Assembly (NCBI GenBank): GCA_034434635.1
Contig: DAOTYX010000167.1
Coordinates: forward strand, 1-26,641
Direction: 5' to 3'
Source of the DNA: DAOTYX01 sp034434635
GTDB taxonomy: Bacteria; Chloroflexota; Anaerolineae; B4-G1; DUEL01
Length of the DNA stretch: 26,641 nt
How positions within the stretch are numbered: the stretch's first letter is position 1; every line of letters starts with the position of its first letter. The position numbers were made by a program, and so were the translations under genes. Positions 14,564 to 22,478 of the stretch are shown one piece after another. Under the pieces are notes generated by a model that made no database searches, was not told the DNA's origin, and saw only the letters and a list, made by a program, of their open reading frames with translations.

Positions 14564-14626
14564 GGACCGTGTTCCGTGTTCCGTGGTCTGTGGTCTGTGG
14601 TCTGTGGTCAATGGCCCGTGGTCAGC
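14564..14626. repeat. GGTCTGT/GTTCCGT heptamer array at the end of the patatin gene
   Basis: Nine heptamers run without a gap: GGACCGT, two GTTCCGT, three GGTCTGT, then GGTCAAT, GGCCCGT and GGTCAGC. The array covers the last codons and the stop (14608-14610) of the patatin-like gene and the gap before the phosphatase gene. Confidence 0.8.
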
Positions 14627-15447
14627 CGCCTGAGAGCCGGCAACGCTTCCTCCATCGCCCGCTCGCCGGAAGCAATCACCTCACTGGCGAGACTCATGCC
14701 GCTAAAGACGGAGACTTGAGGCGGGATCGGCGGGCAGACGAGCAGGTCAGGACGAGACTCTGCCAGGCTGCGGCGGTTGGCCTCGCGGATGGTCACCACC
14801 AGCGAGCGGTACAGCACATCGAGAAGGTCTGCCAGGGCTGAAGGGAGAAAGCGACGGCGACGCATCTGCTCCGCCAGGTAAGCCACGCCAGCGTTATCGG
14901 TGGCCACGTCCACCGCCACGACCACGTCGGCCCCCATCTCGCGGGCCACATCCGCCGGCAGGTTATCCAGCAGGCCGCCGTCCACCAGCATCTGGCCGTC
15001 CAACTCCACCGGCGTGAAGACCCCCGGCACGGCGATGGTCGCACGCACGGCTGTCAGCACCGAACCGGAGCGCAGGACAACCTTCTGCTCCGAGTTCAGG
15101 TCAACCGCGACGAGGGCCAGCGGCAGCCGCAACTGGTCAAAGGTGAGGTGACCCAGCCACTGCGCCAGGTACTCCGTCACCTTCTGCCCCTGGAGCAGTC
15201 CCCGCCGGGCCGGGGTGCGGTCAATCAGGCTGAGCCAGTGACGCCGCTGGCTCATCCGCAACGCCTCCTGTTCTATCAACCCCACCGACAGGCCAGCAGC
15301 GTAGGCAGCGGCGATCACGCCGCCCATGCTCGTGCCGGCCAGGCAGGAGATGGGGATGCCCTCCCGCTCCAGCACCTTCAGCACGCCGATGTGAGCCAGT
15401 CCGCGGGCTCCGCCGCCACTCAATGCCAGACCGATTCGTGGTTCCAT
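14608..15447 (-). CDS. patatin-like phospholipase
   Basis: The 279-residue product has the whole patatin signature. The oxyanion loop is 'LALSGGGARGLAHIGVLKVL' (8-27), the nucleophile elbow is 'GTSMGG' with Ser41, and the second catalytic residue is Asp in 'LVDGGLLDNLP'. Bacterial members hydrolyse acyl chains of phospholipids or related esters and are usually cytoplasmic or secreted without a signal; here no signal peptide is seen. The last six residues (LTTGH and the preceding Arg) are encoded by heptamer repeat DNA, so the C-terminus has been rewritten by the repeat. No ribosome site precedes the ATG at 15447. A promoter whose -10 box ends 9 bases before the ATG suggests a leaderless transcript. 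Confidence 0.9.
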   Translation of the reverse strand: MEPRIGLALSGGGARGLAHIGVLKVLEREGIPISCLAGTSMGGVIAAAYAAGLSVGLIEQEALRMSQRRHWLSLIDRTPARRGLLQGQKVTEYLAQWLGHLTFDQLRLPLALVAVDLNSEQKVVLRSGSVLTAVRATIAVPGVFTPVELDGQMLVDGGLLDNLPADVAREMGADVVVAVDVATDNAGVAYLAEQMRRRRFLPSALADLLDVLYRSLVVTIREANRRSLAESRPDLLVCPPIPPQVSVFSGMSLASEVIASGERAMEEALPALRRLTTGH

Positions 15448-15456
15448 AGCAAGGCC

Positions 15457-15485
15457 ATTTTACACGCGACCCTCTCAAACTGCAA
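15457..15485 (-). promoter_or_regulatory. promoter giving an apparently leaderless patatin mRNA
   Basis: On the minus strand TTGCAG (plus 15480-15485) and TAAAAT (plus 15457-15462) are 17 bases apart. Only nine bases separate the -10 box from the ATG at 15447, so transcription would begin at or within a few bases of the start codon. No Shine-Dalgarno sequence is present. Confidence 0.7.
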
Positions 15486-15668
15486 CAACCGCTGGGGCGC
15501 CCTGCACAACCGTCTGTGGGCCGGCGAGAGGGTATTGAGCAATTACCTGGAAGCGGGCCGTCCTCTCTTTCGACCGTCAGCCAGGGCCAGGGGCCCGCCG
15601 GTGGGCGTCAGCGGCATCGCGGGGTTGTTTCTCTCCGGAGGTCAGGCAGGTGCGGGTGAAAACGCCCC

Positions 15669-16592
15669 CTACCCCATCGTCTTCAGGACGTAGAGCGCCT
15701 GCCAGGTAACCCACTTGCTGGGACGGCCGGAGCGCTCCAGGGGAACCCACATGCGCCGCCGGTAGGGGCTGCTGCCGTTCCAGCGGCCGTCGTCGTGACA
15801 GCGGTCCTCCAGCCACACCACCGCCCGCCCGAAGGCCGGTCGGTCGTGCAGTCGCCCCAGGTCGGCCAGCACGCGCAGCACAAAAAGGACATCCGCCTGA
15901 TAGAACAGCGGGAAGTTGAGATGATCCCAAATCGTGCTGCGCTGGCTTGTCGTGGGGTAGTTGCCCTCACGCAGGCGGTAACGGCCGAGGAAGCGCACAC
16001 CGGACTCTATGGCCTCCTCCACATCAGAGGTGCGCGCGGCTGGCGGGATGCGTGCAAAACCCCATAGCGCCCTGGCCACTCCCCAGGCACAGGGCAGATC
16101 GCCGTTGATGGCACAGGTCCACTTCCCCTTGAGGCCGGCGCGGGCCAGGTCGTGGGTGAACTCCTGCACCGCCTCCTCCGTCCCGTGCCCCAGGGCATGC
16201 AGGTAACCGATCAGGTTACCGTAGAAGCAGGGCCAGATGACCGTGCGGCGCTCGCTGTGCAGGTCACGGATCATCCGCTGGCAGGCAGCAGCGATCCGCT
16301 CATCCGTCCCATCGGCAGCCAACTCTGCCAGCAGCAGGAGTTGCCAGTGGGTAGAAGTGTACTTGTAGGTGTAGTAGCTCTGCTCCCCCTCCCATCGCCC
16401 ATTGCCGGCATAGTGACTGAGCAGTTCCGCTGCCGGACCACGTTCCATAATCATCTGGCGGGTCTCTTGCGCCTCGGGGCTGTCCGGCGCGCGGCCGAGG
16501 AGCCGCGTCAGCGTCCAGTACCGCACCGATGGCGACTCCGGCTCTAACAGCCAGGGGATGACGTCTGAGTAAAGGGTTTTAATCCAATCCAT
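15669..16592 (-). CDS. alpha/alpha-toroid protein, terpenoid-cyclase-like fold, function unknown
   Basis: The 307-residue product is made of repeated helix pairs with sequences such as 'PWLLEPESPSVRYWTLTRLL', 'EGEQSYYTYKYTSTHWQLLL', 'NFPLFYQADVLFVLRVLADL' and 'WVTWQALYVLKT'. This is the pattern of the squalene-cyclase / prenyltransferase beta-subunit fold. The DxDD motif of true cyclases is absent, and 307 residues is too short for a complete squalene-hopene cyclase, so that function is unlikely. Similar uncharacterised proteins are common in Chloroflexota and sometimes sit with tRNA or cofactor genes. The ATG at 16592 is preferred because GGGGGAG lies four bases upstream; the ORF reaches ten codons further. 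No signal peptide is seen. Confidence 0.75.
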   Translation of the reverse strand: MDWIKTLYSDVIPWLLEPESPSVRYWTLTRLLGRAPDSPEAQETRQMIMERGPAAELLSHYAGNGRWEGEQSYYTYKYTSTHWQLLLLAELAADGTDERIAAACQRMIRDLHSERRTVIWPCFYGNLIGYLHALGHGTEEAVQEFTHDLARAGLKGKWTCAINGDLPCAWGVARALWGFARIPPAARTSDVEEAIESGVRFLGRYRLREGNYPTTSQRSTIWDHLNFPLFYQADVLFVLRVLADLGRLHDRPAFGRAVVWLEDRCHDDGRWNGSSPYRRRMWVPLERSGRPSKWVTWQALYVLKTMG

Positions 16593-16968
16593 TTCACTCC
16601 CCCGACGTAACTGTCTACCCACGCCGGCTGAAATCGCCCGCTTTGGGCCTTCGGCCTGCGCCGACCCTCACCCCGCCCCGGCGGCTTCGCTGGCACCCCT
16701 TCCCGACTTCCAATCGGCACACGGCGGCAGGCAGCCGGACAGGTAATCACCCCCAGACCTCCTGTGTCTGCTCTGAGCGCTACTCTCGATCAACACCACA
16801 GCGGGAGACTACCCCCGCGACGACGGTGCGGGGACGGGCAGGCAAAATAAGTATACTTCGTCCGCCGCCGCAGGCAAGTGAGAAACGTCGGATGTAACGC
16901 AACCGTAACCCCCTCGCAACCTCGCCTTCTGGCAGATGTGGTATCTTGGCAAAGCAGGAGGTATACCC
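16593..16968. other. 375-base divergent gap with possible promoters
   Basis: This gap separates the toroid gene and the DNA glycosylase gene, which face away from each other. AGTATACT (16850-16857) is a symmetrical -10-like box. On the minus strand TTGCCT (plus 16872-16877) is 16 bases from TATACT (plus 16850-16855), a plausible promoter for the toroid gene with a leader of about 250 bases. A GTG ORF within that leader (16544-16750) has a good ribosome site, but Arg/Gly/Pro-rich content and no recognised family. I see no clear promoter for the glycosylase gene. Confidence 0.4.
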
Positions 16969-17847
16969 GTGCTGCTCACACTATCAGCCTGTCCTCCCTT
17001 CTCCCTGCGCGCCATCATCGGCTCCCACGGCTGGGTGCAGCTGGCCCCCTTCGCTGCCGACCCCCAGGCCACTCTCCTGACCCGCGTCGAGCGGCTGGAG
17101 AGCGGTCGCGTCGTTGAACTCCACATCCGCGAGGCGCGCGGCGGGGTGGCCGTGGAAGTGCGCGATTCGCTGACCGGCGCGGAGCGGGAAGAGGTGAGCC
17201 GTAAGGTGTGGTGGATGCTCGGGCTGGGTGAGGACCTCTCCCCCTTCTACACCCTGGCCCGGCAGGAACCCCATCTGGCCCACGTCGAACCCCAGGCATT
17301 GGGACGCATCCTGCGCTCACCCACGCTGTTCGAGGATGCGGTCAAAGTCATCCTGACCACCAACACCGCCTGGAGCGGGACGCAGCGTATGGTCGAAGCG
17401 CTGGTGACCCGCTACGGCGATCCGCTTCCGACCAACCCGGCGCGCAACGCCTTTCCCACCCCGGCGCAGATCGCTGCCTCAGACGAGGAGACGCTCCGCA
17501 CCATCGGCCTGGGCTACCGCGCCCCGTCCATCTTGAGCCTGGCCCGCCGCGTGGCCGAAGGCTCGCTCGACCTGGAAGCCCTGAAGCGAGACAGCCTGCC
17601 CACCCCCGAAATTCACCGCCGCTTGCTGGCCATCCCGGGCATCGGCCACTACGCCGCTGCCTGCCTGCTGATGCTGATCGGCCGCTACGACCATCTGCCT
17701 GTGGACAGCAACGCCTACCGGATGGTCTCCCAGGAATGGTACGGCGGCCGGCCGGTGAGCCGGAGCGAGATCGAAGCACAGTTCGAGCACTGGGGAGATT
17801 GGAAAGGGTTGGCTTACTGGTTCTGGGCCTGGTCCAGAGAGGATTGA
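16969..17847 (+). CDS. HhH-GPD family DNA glycosylase, AlkA-like
   Basis: The 292-residue product ends in the HhH-GPD glycosylase domain of base-excision repair enzymes. The helix-hairpin-helix is 'LLAIPGIGHYAAACLLMLIG' (219-238) and the catalytic Asp is Asp246 in 'LPVDSNAYRM'. An earlier segment 'LGRILRSPTLFEDAVKVIL' and 'TTNTAWSG' resembles the damage-recognition region of OGG1/AlkA proteins. The lysine that makes OGG1 a lyase is replaced by His-Tyr after the hairpin glycine, so a monofunctional, AlkA-type glycosylase acting on alkylated or oxidised bases is more likely. The GTG at 16969 is chosen because AGGAGG lies seven bases upstream. The histidine kinase gene starts seven bases after the stop. 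Confidence 0.85.
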   Translation: MLLTLSACPPFSLRAIIGSHGWVQLAPFAADPQATLLTRVERLESGRVVELHIREARGGVAVEVRDSLTGAEREEVSRKVWWMLGLGEDLSPFYTLARQEPHLAHVEPQALGRILRSPTLFEDAVKVILTTNTAWSGTQRMVEALVTRYGDPLPTNPARNAFPTPAQIAASDEETLRTIGLGYRAPSILSLARRVAEGSLDLEALKRDSLPTPEIHRRLLAIPGIGHYAAACLLMLIGRYDHLPVDSNAYRMVSQEWYGGRPVSRSEIEAQFEHWGDWKGLAYWFWAWSRED

Positions 17848-17854
17848 CCTTTAT

Positions 17855-19687
17855 ATGACACCACCCACCGAAAGTGACCACGACTCAGAAGGGGTCAAAA
17901 TGACCCTGACGGTCCTCCAGGAGAGCATGCGGGCAGTGCAGGCGGCGCTGGCCGAGCCACCGGGCCTGCCGCCTGACCGCCTGTTGGCCCGCTTGAACGA
18001 GTGGCAGCACTCCCTGAGCGAACTGGACCGCAAGATCGTCTCCGGGCAGAAAGACCGCCTGGCGACGATGCAACTGGTGATGCTCTACGAGATCAGCCAG
18101 GCCCTCAACTCCTCCCTCAACCTTGACGAGACGCTCGAGGCAGTGATGGACGGCCTGATCCGCCTCACCGGCGCCGAACGGGGCTGTCTGATGCTTCTGG
18201 ACGAAGGAGGAGAGCTCATCACTCAGGTGGCCCGCAACTTCAGCCCCGGCCCTGATCTGGAACTTTCCTACACCGTCCTCCGCAAAGCCGTGGAAGGGGG
18301 AGCGCCGATCGTGACCACCAACGCCCTGGTGGACCCCCGCTTCTCCACATACGAGAGCGTCATCGGCTATCGGCTGCGCTCCATCATTTGCGTCCCTCTC
18401 CAGGCGCGCGGCAAGACCCTCGGCGCCCTCTACCTGGACAACCGCATCAAAGAAGCGGTCTTCTCCGAGGCTGACCTGCCGCTCCTGACCGCGTTTGCCA
18501 GTCAGGCGGCCACAGCCATCGAGAACGCCCGCCTGTACACCCTGACCGACCGGGCGTTGGCTGCACGGGTGGAAGAACTGACCATGATGCAGCAGATAGA
18601 CCAGGAACTGAACGCCTCCCTGGACTTCGAGCGGGTGCTCGAACTGACCCTCTCCTGGGCAGTCCGGGCAACCGGCGCGCAGCAGGGGACGTTGAGCCTG
18701 GTGGGAGAAGAGGGGCAGGCTATAGTGAAGGCCTGCGTCGGAAACGGCCACGAGCCGGCAGGGCCGAATGATGAAGAGGTCCGCACACTGCTGCGCAGCC
18801 GCGAACCGCTCACGGTGGGCCAACGGCGCCTGCTGGTGCCCATCCACTACAAGGGCCGGACGATGGCCTTGCTCGACCTCCACCGCAACGGGGACAAGGG
18901 CTTCTCACCCGACCACGTCCACTTCGCCAGCCGTCTGGCCGACCACGCCGCCATCGCAATGGAAAACGCCCGTCTCTACGACCAGGTGCGCCAGGCCAAC
19001 CAGGCCAAGTCGGAGTTCGTTTCCCTGGTCTCCCACGAACTGCGCACGCCGATGACCTCGATCCGCGGCTATGCCGAACTGCTGGTGAAGGGCATCATGG
19101 GCCCGCTGAGTCCACAACAGGCGGAAGCCGTGCGGACGATCCGCAATAACGTGGAGCGGATGCAGGTGTTAGTCTCCGACCTGCAGGACATCTCGCGCAT
19201 CGAGGCCGGGCAACTGCGGTTGGATGTGAAGCCGGTCGCGCTGAGCGACGCGCTGGCCGAAGCGCTGCAGACCGTGCGCAGCCTGTTCGAGAGCAAGTCC
19301 CAAGAACTGACCGTGGAGGTCCCCACCGACTTGCCGACAGTCTCCGCCGACCCGGCCCGGCTGACCCAGGTGCTGATCAATCTGCTGAGCAACGCTGGCA
19401 AGTACACGCCAGAGGGGGGGCAGATCCGCGTGCGGGCCTGGCTCGCCGAGGGGTTCGTCCACTGCGCCGTTTCCGACACCGGGGTCGGCATGACGGCTGA
19501 AGACCAGGCGCGGCTGTTCACCAAGTTCTTCCGCGCCGACGACCCGCTCGTGCGGGAACAGACGGGGACCGGTCTGGGGTTATGCATCACCCGCAACCTG
19601 GTGGAAATGCAGGGAGGCACCATCGCAGTGCAGAGCCAGCCCGGGAAGGGGTCAACCTTCACCTTCACCGTGCCGCTGGCGGAATAG
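17855..19687 (+). CDS. sensor histidine kinase with two GAF domains, cytoplasmic
   Basis: There is no transmembrane segment. Residues about 1-70 are a helical start. Two GAF domains follow, at about 80-225 ('LTGAERGCLMLLDEGGELIT') and 240-378. Each may bind a small ligand or chromophore; no bilin cysteine is obvious. The kinase core begins with the H-box 'LVSHELRTPMTSIRGYAELL' (His394) and continues with 'QVLINLLSNAGKYTPEGG' (N-box), 'SDTGVGM' and 'GTGLGL' (ATP lid). So the enzyme autophosphorylates His394 and passes the phosphate to a response regulator, which is not next to it. The ATG at 17855 has a loosely placed GAGAGG. The ATG at 17900, 15 codons later, is an alternative. A GC-rich palindrome at 19767-19802 may end the transcript. 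Confidence 0.9.
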   Translation: MTPPTESDHDSEGVKMTLTVLQESMRAVQAALAEPPGLPPDRLLARLNEWQHSLSELDRKIVSGQKDRLATMQLVMLYEISQALNSSLNLDETLEAVMDGLIRLTGAERGCLMLLDEGGELITQVARNFSPGPDLELSYTVLRKAVEGGAPIVTTNALVDPRFSTYESVIGYRLRSIICVPLQARGKTLGALYLDNRIKEAVFSEADLPLLTAFASQAATAIENARLYTLTDRALAARVEELTMMQQIDQELNASLDFERVLELTLSWAVRATGAQQGTLSLVGEEGQAIVKACVGNGHEPAGPNDEEVRTLLRSREPLTVGQRRLLVPIHYKGRTMALLDLHRNGDKGFSPDHVHFASRLADHAAIAMENARLYDQVRQANQAKSEFVSLVSHELRTPMTSIRGYAELLVKGIMGPLSPQQAEAVRTIRNNVERMQVLVSDLQDISRIEAGQLRLDVKPVALSDALAEALQTVRSLFESKSQELTVEVPTDLPTVSADPARLTQVLINLLSNAGKYTPEGGQIRVRAWLAEGFVHCAVSDTGVGMTAEDQARLFTKFFRADDPLVREQTGTGLGLCITRNLVEMQGGTIAVQSQPGKGSTFTFTVPLAE

Positions 19688-19766
19688 GCAGAGCGGCATC
19701 CCAATACCGCCCCCAGGCAGGGGCGCGAGGGTGAGATAGCCCTCAGCCCCCCACACAGAAGGCGCA

Positions 19767-19802
19767 GTCGCGCCGCAGCGCTCAGGTACGCCGCGGCGCG
19801 AC
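19767..19802. terminator. GC-rich inverted repeat after the histidine kinase gene
   Basis: GTCGCGCCGC (about 19767-19776) and GCGGCGCGAC (about 19793-19802) are perfect 10-bp mirror arms around a 16-base loop. The loop also holds the stop of the small ORF read from the other strand. No T-run follows on either strand. It may act as a terminator or stabilising hairpin for both converging transcripts. Confidence 0.4.
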
Positions 19803-19949
19803 CGCGTTATGGAAGAGAGTGAAGAAGCGATAGCCCAGGTGATGACGGCTTTCCTGTGACTGATGGCGGTAGAGCCAGCAGACCAGGTCTTCGGGATGAG
19901 CCTGAGCATAGGTGATGGAACGCCGGTAAGCGGCTGGCAGGCACGTCAT
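19782..19949 (-). CDS. possible 55-residue ORF or gene remnant
   Basis: Read from the ATG at 19949, the frame gives a protein starting 'MTCLPAAYRRSITYAQAHPE' and continuing 'DLVCWLYRHQSQESRHHLGY'. The composition, with Trp, Cys, Tyr, His and several charged residues, is more protein-like than the Arg/Pro-rich shadows around it. The frame upstream of the ATG reads 'GDPFDLK' back to a stop just beyond the amidase gene, with no convincing ribosome site. So it may be the end of a decayed gene, or a small gene coupled to the amidase gene. No family is recognised. Codons near 19741-19800 were cross-checked against another frame. Confidence 0.35.
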   Translation of the reverse strand: MTCLPAAYRRSITYAQAHPEDLVCWLYRHQSQESRHHLGYRFFTLFHNAVAPRRT

Positions 19950-19983
19950 CTTGAGGTCAAACGGGTCACCTTACCCTCACACC

Positions 19984-21690
19984 TCAATCGGGCAACAGCG
20001 AGAAGTGCACCTGCGGGGCTTTCCGCGTCACCATCTGCTCGGCGGCCAGCGCCAGGCGCAGGAGCGTCGCCTCCTGCCAGGCGCGGCCAATGGCCTGCAT
20101 GCCGATGGGCAGCCCGGCCTCGTTGTAGCCAGCGGGGAAGGAGATGGCGGGCAGGCCGGTCATGTTCGCAGGCGTGACGAAGCGCATAATCTCGATCAGC
20201 GTCGAGAGATCAGATTCGCCACTGCGCAGGGCCGCTGGCGGGATGGTCGGCGCAGGCAGAGCGGTGGTCGGCGTGAGCAGCACATCGGCCTGCTCCAGGA
20301 CACGGGCAAAGTCGGCGATCATGCGCGTGCGCACCCGCTGCGCCTGGATGTAGTCGCGAGCGGTGAAGGCGCGGGCCAGAGCCAGGTTGATGCGTACATC
20401 CGGCCCGTGTTCGCGGTGATGCTCGGCGTAAGTGTGGCCTAACGCCTGAGCCATCTCTGCGGCAATGGTGATGGTGTGGGCGATGCGTCCTGCCTCCAGG
20501 TTGGGGATGGTCACCTCGCGCACCCTGGCCCCCATCCGCAGGAATCCCTCCAGCAATGCCTCACAGACGGCGACCACGTCGGCGGTGGCGTGGCGGAACC
20601 ACGGCCAGTAGATTCCCAGCGTCAGATCGCTCAGGTCCAGGTTGTCCCACCCGGCCAGCGTGGGCGGCGGCTGGCGCAACGACAGAGGGTCTCGGGGGTC
20701 CGGCCCAGCCAGCACGCCGTAGGCCAGAGCGGCATCGGTCGCCGTGGCCGCCAGCGGCCCCAGATGGGCCACGCTCCAGCACAGCGGTGCCGCCCCGTGC
20801 TCGCTGACCCGCCCGAAGGTCGGCTTGAGCCCCACCACGCCGCAGAACGACGCCGGGATGCGAATCGAGCCCCCGCCGTCCGCCCCGATCGCCACGGGGC
20901 ACAGGCCGGCGGCCACGGCCGCGCCCGCACCGCTGGAACTGCCGCCGGTGAAGTGGTCGGGGGCATATGGGTTGCGCGGCGTGCCATGAACGGGGTTCAA
21001 GCCGGTCACGCCGATGCCGATCTCGTGCATGTTGGCCTTGCCGATAAGCAGCGCCCCCGCCTCGCGCATGCGCGCCACGACGGTCGAATCCTCCCTGCAC
21101 GGCGACCGGCCAAGGAAGGCCGTGCCCACCGTGGTGGGATAGGGCAGCATGTCCACCTCGTCCTTGGCTGCCACCGGCACGCCGTCGAAGGGACTCAGGG
21201 GCCGTCCTTCCCGAATGCGACGCGTGGCCCCCTCGGCCTGACGGAGAACGTCGTCGGGGTTCACGGCGATGATCGCCCGCAACGGCGGATCGGCCGCATC
21301 GCTGGCGGAGATCGCCTCCAGCACCCGCCGCGCCACCTCCTCCGGCGTGGTGCGGCCCTCGCGGTAGGCGCGCGCATAGTCGTGCACCGTGGCGAAGCGG
21401 AAGCCGGGGCCGGGTGCGACTGGCGGGCCGGGCCATTCCTCCCGCGGGACAGAAGAGGGCTCCGCCGACCGCACTTCCAGGCCCACAACCGGGTGCAGGG
21501 TCGGCGGCTCGTCAACCCGCTGCTCCCGCAGCCAGGTGAGGCCGGCGCTGCGAAAGAGGCTGGGGACCATCAGGCCACGCAGCGGGCTCTCCAGCAGGCT
21601 CACCATCAACCGCAGGACAGCCCCCGACAGATAGGGCAACCGGACCGACCTCAGGTCATAGACGGCGCTATCGCCTCTCTTCTCTTCCAT
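19984..21690 (-). CDS. amidase, amidase-signature family
   Basis: The 568-residue product carries the Ser-cisSer-Lys catalytic triad of amidase-signature enzymes: Lys176 in 'VPVAAKDEVD', a cis-Ser in 'FTGGSSSGAGAAVAAG' (Ser251-253) and the nucleophile Ser275 in 'IGADGGGSIRIPASFCG'. The later 'PTTALPAPTIPP' and 'ANMTGLPAISFPAGY' segments also fit. These enzymes hydrolyse amides to acid and ammonia or amine. The order of segments and an extended N-terminus of about 100 residues resemble FAAH or plant-type amidases, not GatA; no gatB or gatC lies nearby. The substrate is unknown. The ATG at 21690 follows GAGGGGGTGAG. No signal peptide is seen, though residues 20-45 are hydrophobic enough for membrane association. 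Confidence 0.9.
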   Translation of the reverse strand: MEEKRGDSAVYDLRSVRLPYLSGAVLRLMVSLLESPLRGLMVPSLFRSAGLTWLREQRVDEPPTLHPVVGLEVRSAEPSSVPREEWPGPPVAPGPGFRFATVHDYARAYREGRTTPEEVARRVLEAISASDAADPPLRAIIAVNPDDVLRQAEGATRRIREGRPLSPFDGVPVAAKDEVDMLPYPTTVGTAFLGRSPCREDSTVVARMREAGALLIGKANMHEIGIGVTGLNPVHGTPRNPYAPDHFTGGSSSGAGAAVAAGLCPVAIGADGGGSIRIPASFCGVVGLKPTFGRVSEHGAAPLCWSVAHLGPLAATATDAALAYGVLAGPDPRDPLSLRQPPPTLAGWDNLDLSDLTLGIYWPWFRHATADVVAVCEALLEGFLRMGARVREVTIPNLEAGRIAHTITIAAEMAQALGHTYAEHHREHGPDVRINLALARAFTARDYIQAQRVRTRMIADFARVLEQADVLLTPTTALPAPTIPPAALRSGESDLSTLIEIMRFVTPANMTGLPAISFPAGYNEAGLPIGMQAIGRAWQEATLLRLALAAEQMVTRKAPQVHFSLLPD

Positions 21691-21766
21691 CTCTCACCCC
21701 CTCACGCTTCCGATGTCACTGCTCCGCCATCTGGCGCCTGGCGACTGGAGCCGCGGCTTACCGGTG

Positions 21767-21814
21767 GCGAAGCCCGCCTGCGTGGACCGGCTGAGTCGCC
21801 GCAGGCGGCTTCGC
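21767..21814. repeat. 15-bp near-perfect palindrome between divergent genes
   Basis: GCGAAGCCCGCCTGCG (21767-21782) and CGCAGGCGGCTTCGC (21800-21814) match over 15 pairs with a single extra base. A third fragment, GCAGGCGGG, follows just after. The structure sits between the amidase gene and the MoaD-like gene, away from both promoters. It resembles a REP-type palindrome. Confidence 0.55.
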
Positions 21815-21915
21815 GCAGGCGGGTGCGGCTTCAGCCTGAGCAGTCAACTTCCGATTATATCTCAGCCCCTTTCTCTGACAACCGAGGGGCCGGAGGTCAC
21901 CCTTTGGTAGCCCGA

Positions 21916-21944
21916 TTGGCGCACAGCAGCAATTGTGCTACAAT
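21916..21944 (+). promoter_or_regulatory. sigma-70 promoter of the MoaD-like gene
   Basis: TTGGCG (21916-21921) and TACAAT (21939-21944) are 17 bases apart, and the transcript should begin near 21951. GCACA (21921-21925) and TGTGC (21934-21938) form a small inverted repeat in the spacer, which could be an operator. Confidence 0.7.
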
Positions 21945-21968
21945 CCAACCGCGGAGGTAGAGAGCGAC

Positions 21969-22355
21969 ATGAAGGCGATCAACCTGGAAGTGTGGCTTTA
22001 CGGCCCGTTGGCCCGCTTCGCTGGCGAGGCCAGCGGGGGCAGCCATGCCCGCCTGCTCCTGCAACTGCCCGCAGGGAGCACGATGGGCGACCTCCTCCGC
22101 CAACTGGGCATCCCCCTGGAGGAGCGTGGCATCACCTTCGTCAACGGCAGGTTGGCCGCCTTGCCCGGCGTGGAGGCGGACCTCGACATGCCGTTGAATG
22201 ATGGCGACCGGGTGGGCATCTCGCACTCCAAGAGCATGTGGCCGTTCCAGTACCGCTCCGGCGTGCAGATGACCCCGCACCTGGAAAATGCGTTGCGCCA
22301 GCGCGAAGATGGCAATATTCACCACTCTTACGCCACCACACGGAAGCCCAAATAG
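21969..22355 (+). CDS. MoaD/ThiS-like ubiquitin-fold protein with C-terminal extension
   Basis: The 128-residue product starts with the ubiquitin-fold pattern of MoaD and ThiS: 'INLEVWLYGPLARFAGEAS', 'LQLPAGSTMGDLLRQLGIPL' and 'NDGDRVGISHSKS' (last strand, residues about 80-92). A sulfur carrier would end Gly-Gly here. Instead the chain runs on for about 36 residues to 'EDGNIHHSYATTRKPK' and has no terminal Gly-Gly. So it cannot act as a standard sulfur carrier without processing. MoaD-like proteins occur with tungsten aldehyde oxidoreductases, and an aor gene lies 9.7 kb upstream, so a cofactor-related or subunit role is possible. The start is the ATG at 21969, with GGAGGT ten bases upstream. 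Confidence 0.75.
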   Translation: MKAINLEVWLYGPLARFAGEASGGSHARLLLQLPAGSTMGDLLRQLGIPLEERGITFVNGRLAALPGVEADLDMPLNDGDRVGISHSKSMWPFQYRSGVQMTPHLENALRQREDGNIHHSYATTRKPK

Positions 22356-22395
22356 GAAAGTGGAGAGTTTGTCGTCTGCACAGAACGGCTTGCGC

Positions 22396-22424
22396 TTGAC
22401 AACGCTCCAGTTCTGTGGTAATCT
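22396..22424 (+). promoter_or_regulatory. sigma-70 promoter of the Roadblock - V4R - regulator operon
   Basis: TTGACA (22396-22401) and TAATCT (22419-22424) are 17 bases apart. The transcript should begin near 22431, about 48 bases before the Roadblock ATG. Downstream genes are spaced by 25-46 bases with no visible terminator, so the three are one operon. Confidence 0.8.
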
Positions 22425-22478
22425 CTCAAAAACCCCACCTGACGTCAGAGCGTTTTCTCAACCCTCAAGGAGCCTGGA

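Noticed and set aside
16544..16750. 68-codon GTG ORF with a good ribosome site before the toroid gene
   Set aside because: Product is Arg/Gly/Pro-rich, overlaps the start of the better-supported toroid gene and has no recognisable features; kept only as a note.
20476..21960. 494-codon plus-strand frame over the amidase gene
   Set aside because: Arg/His/Gln-rich antisense shadow; the amidase triad is on the minus strand.
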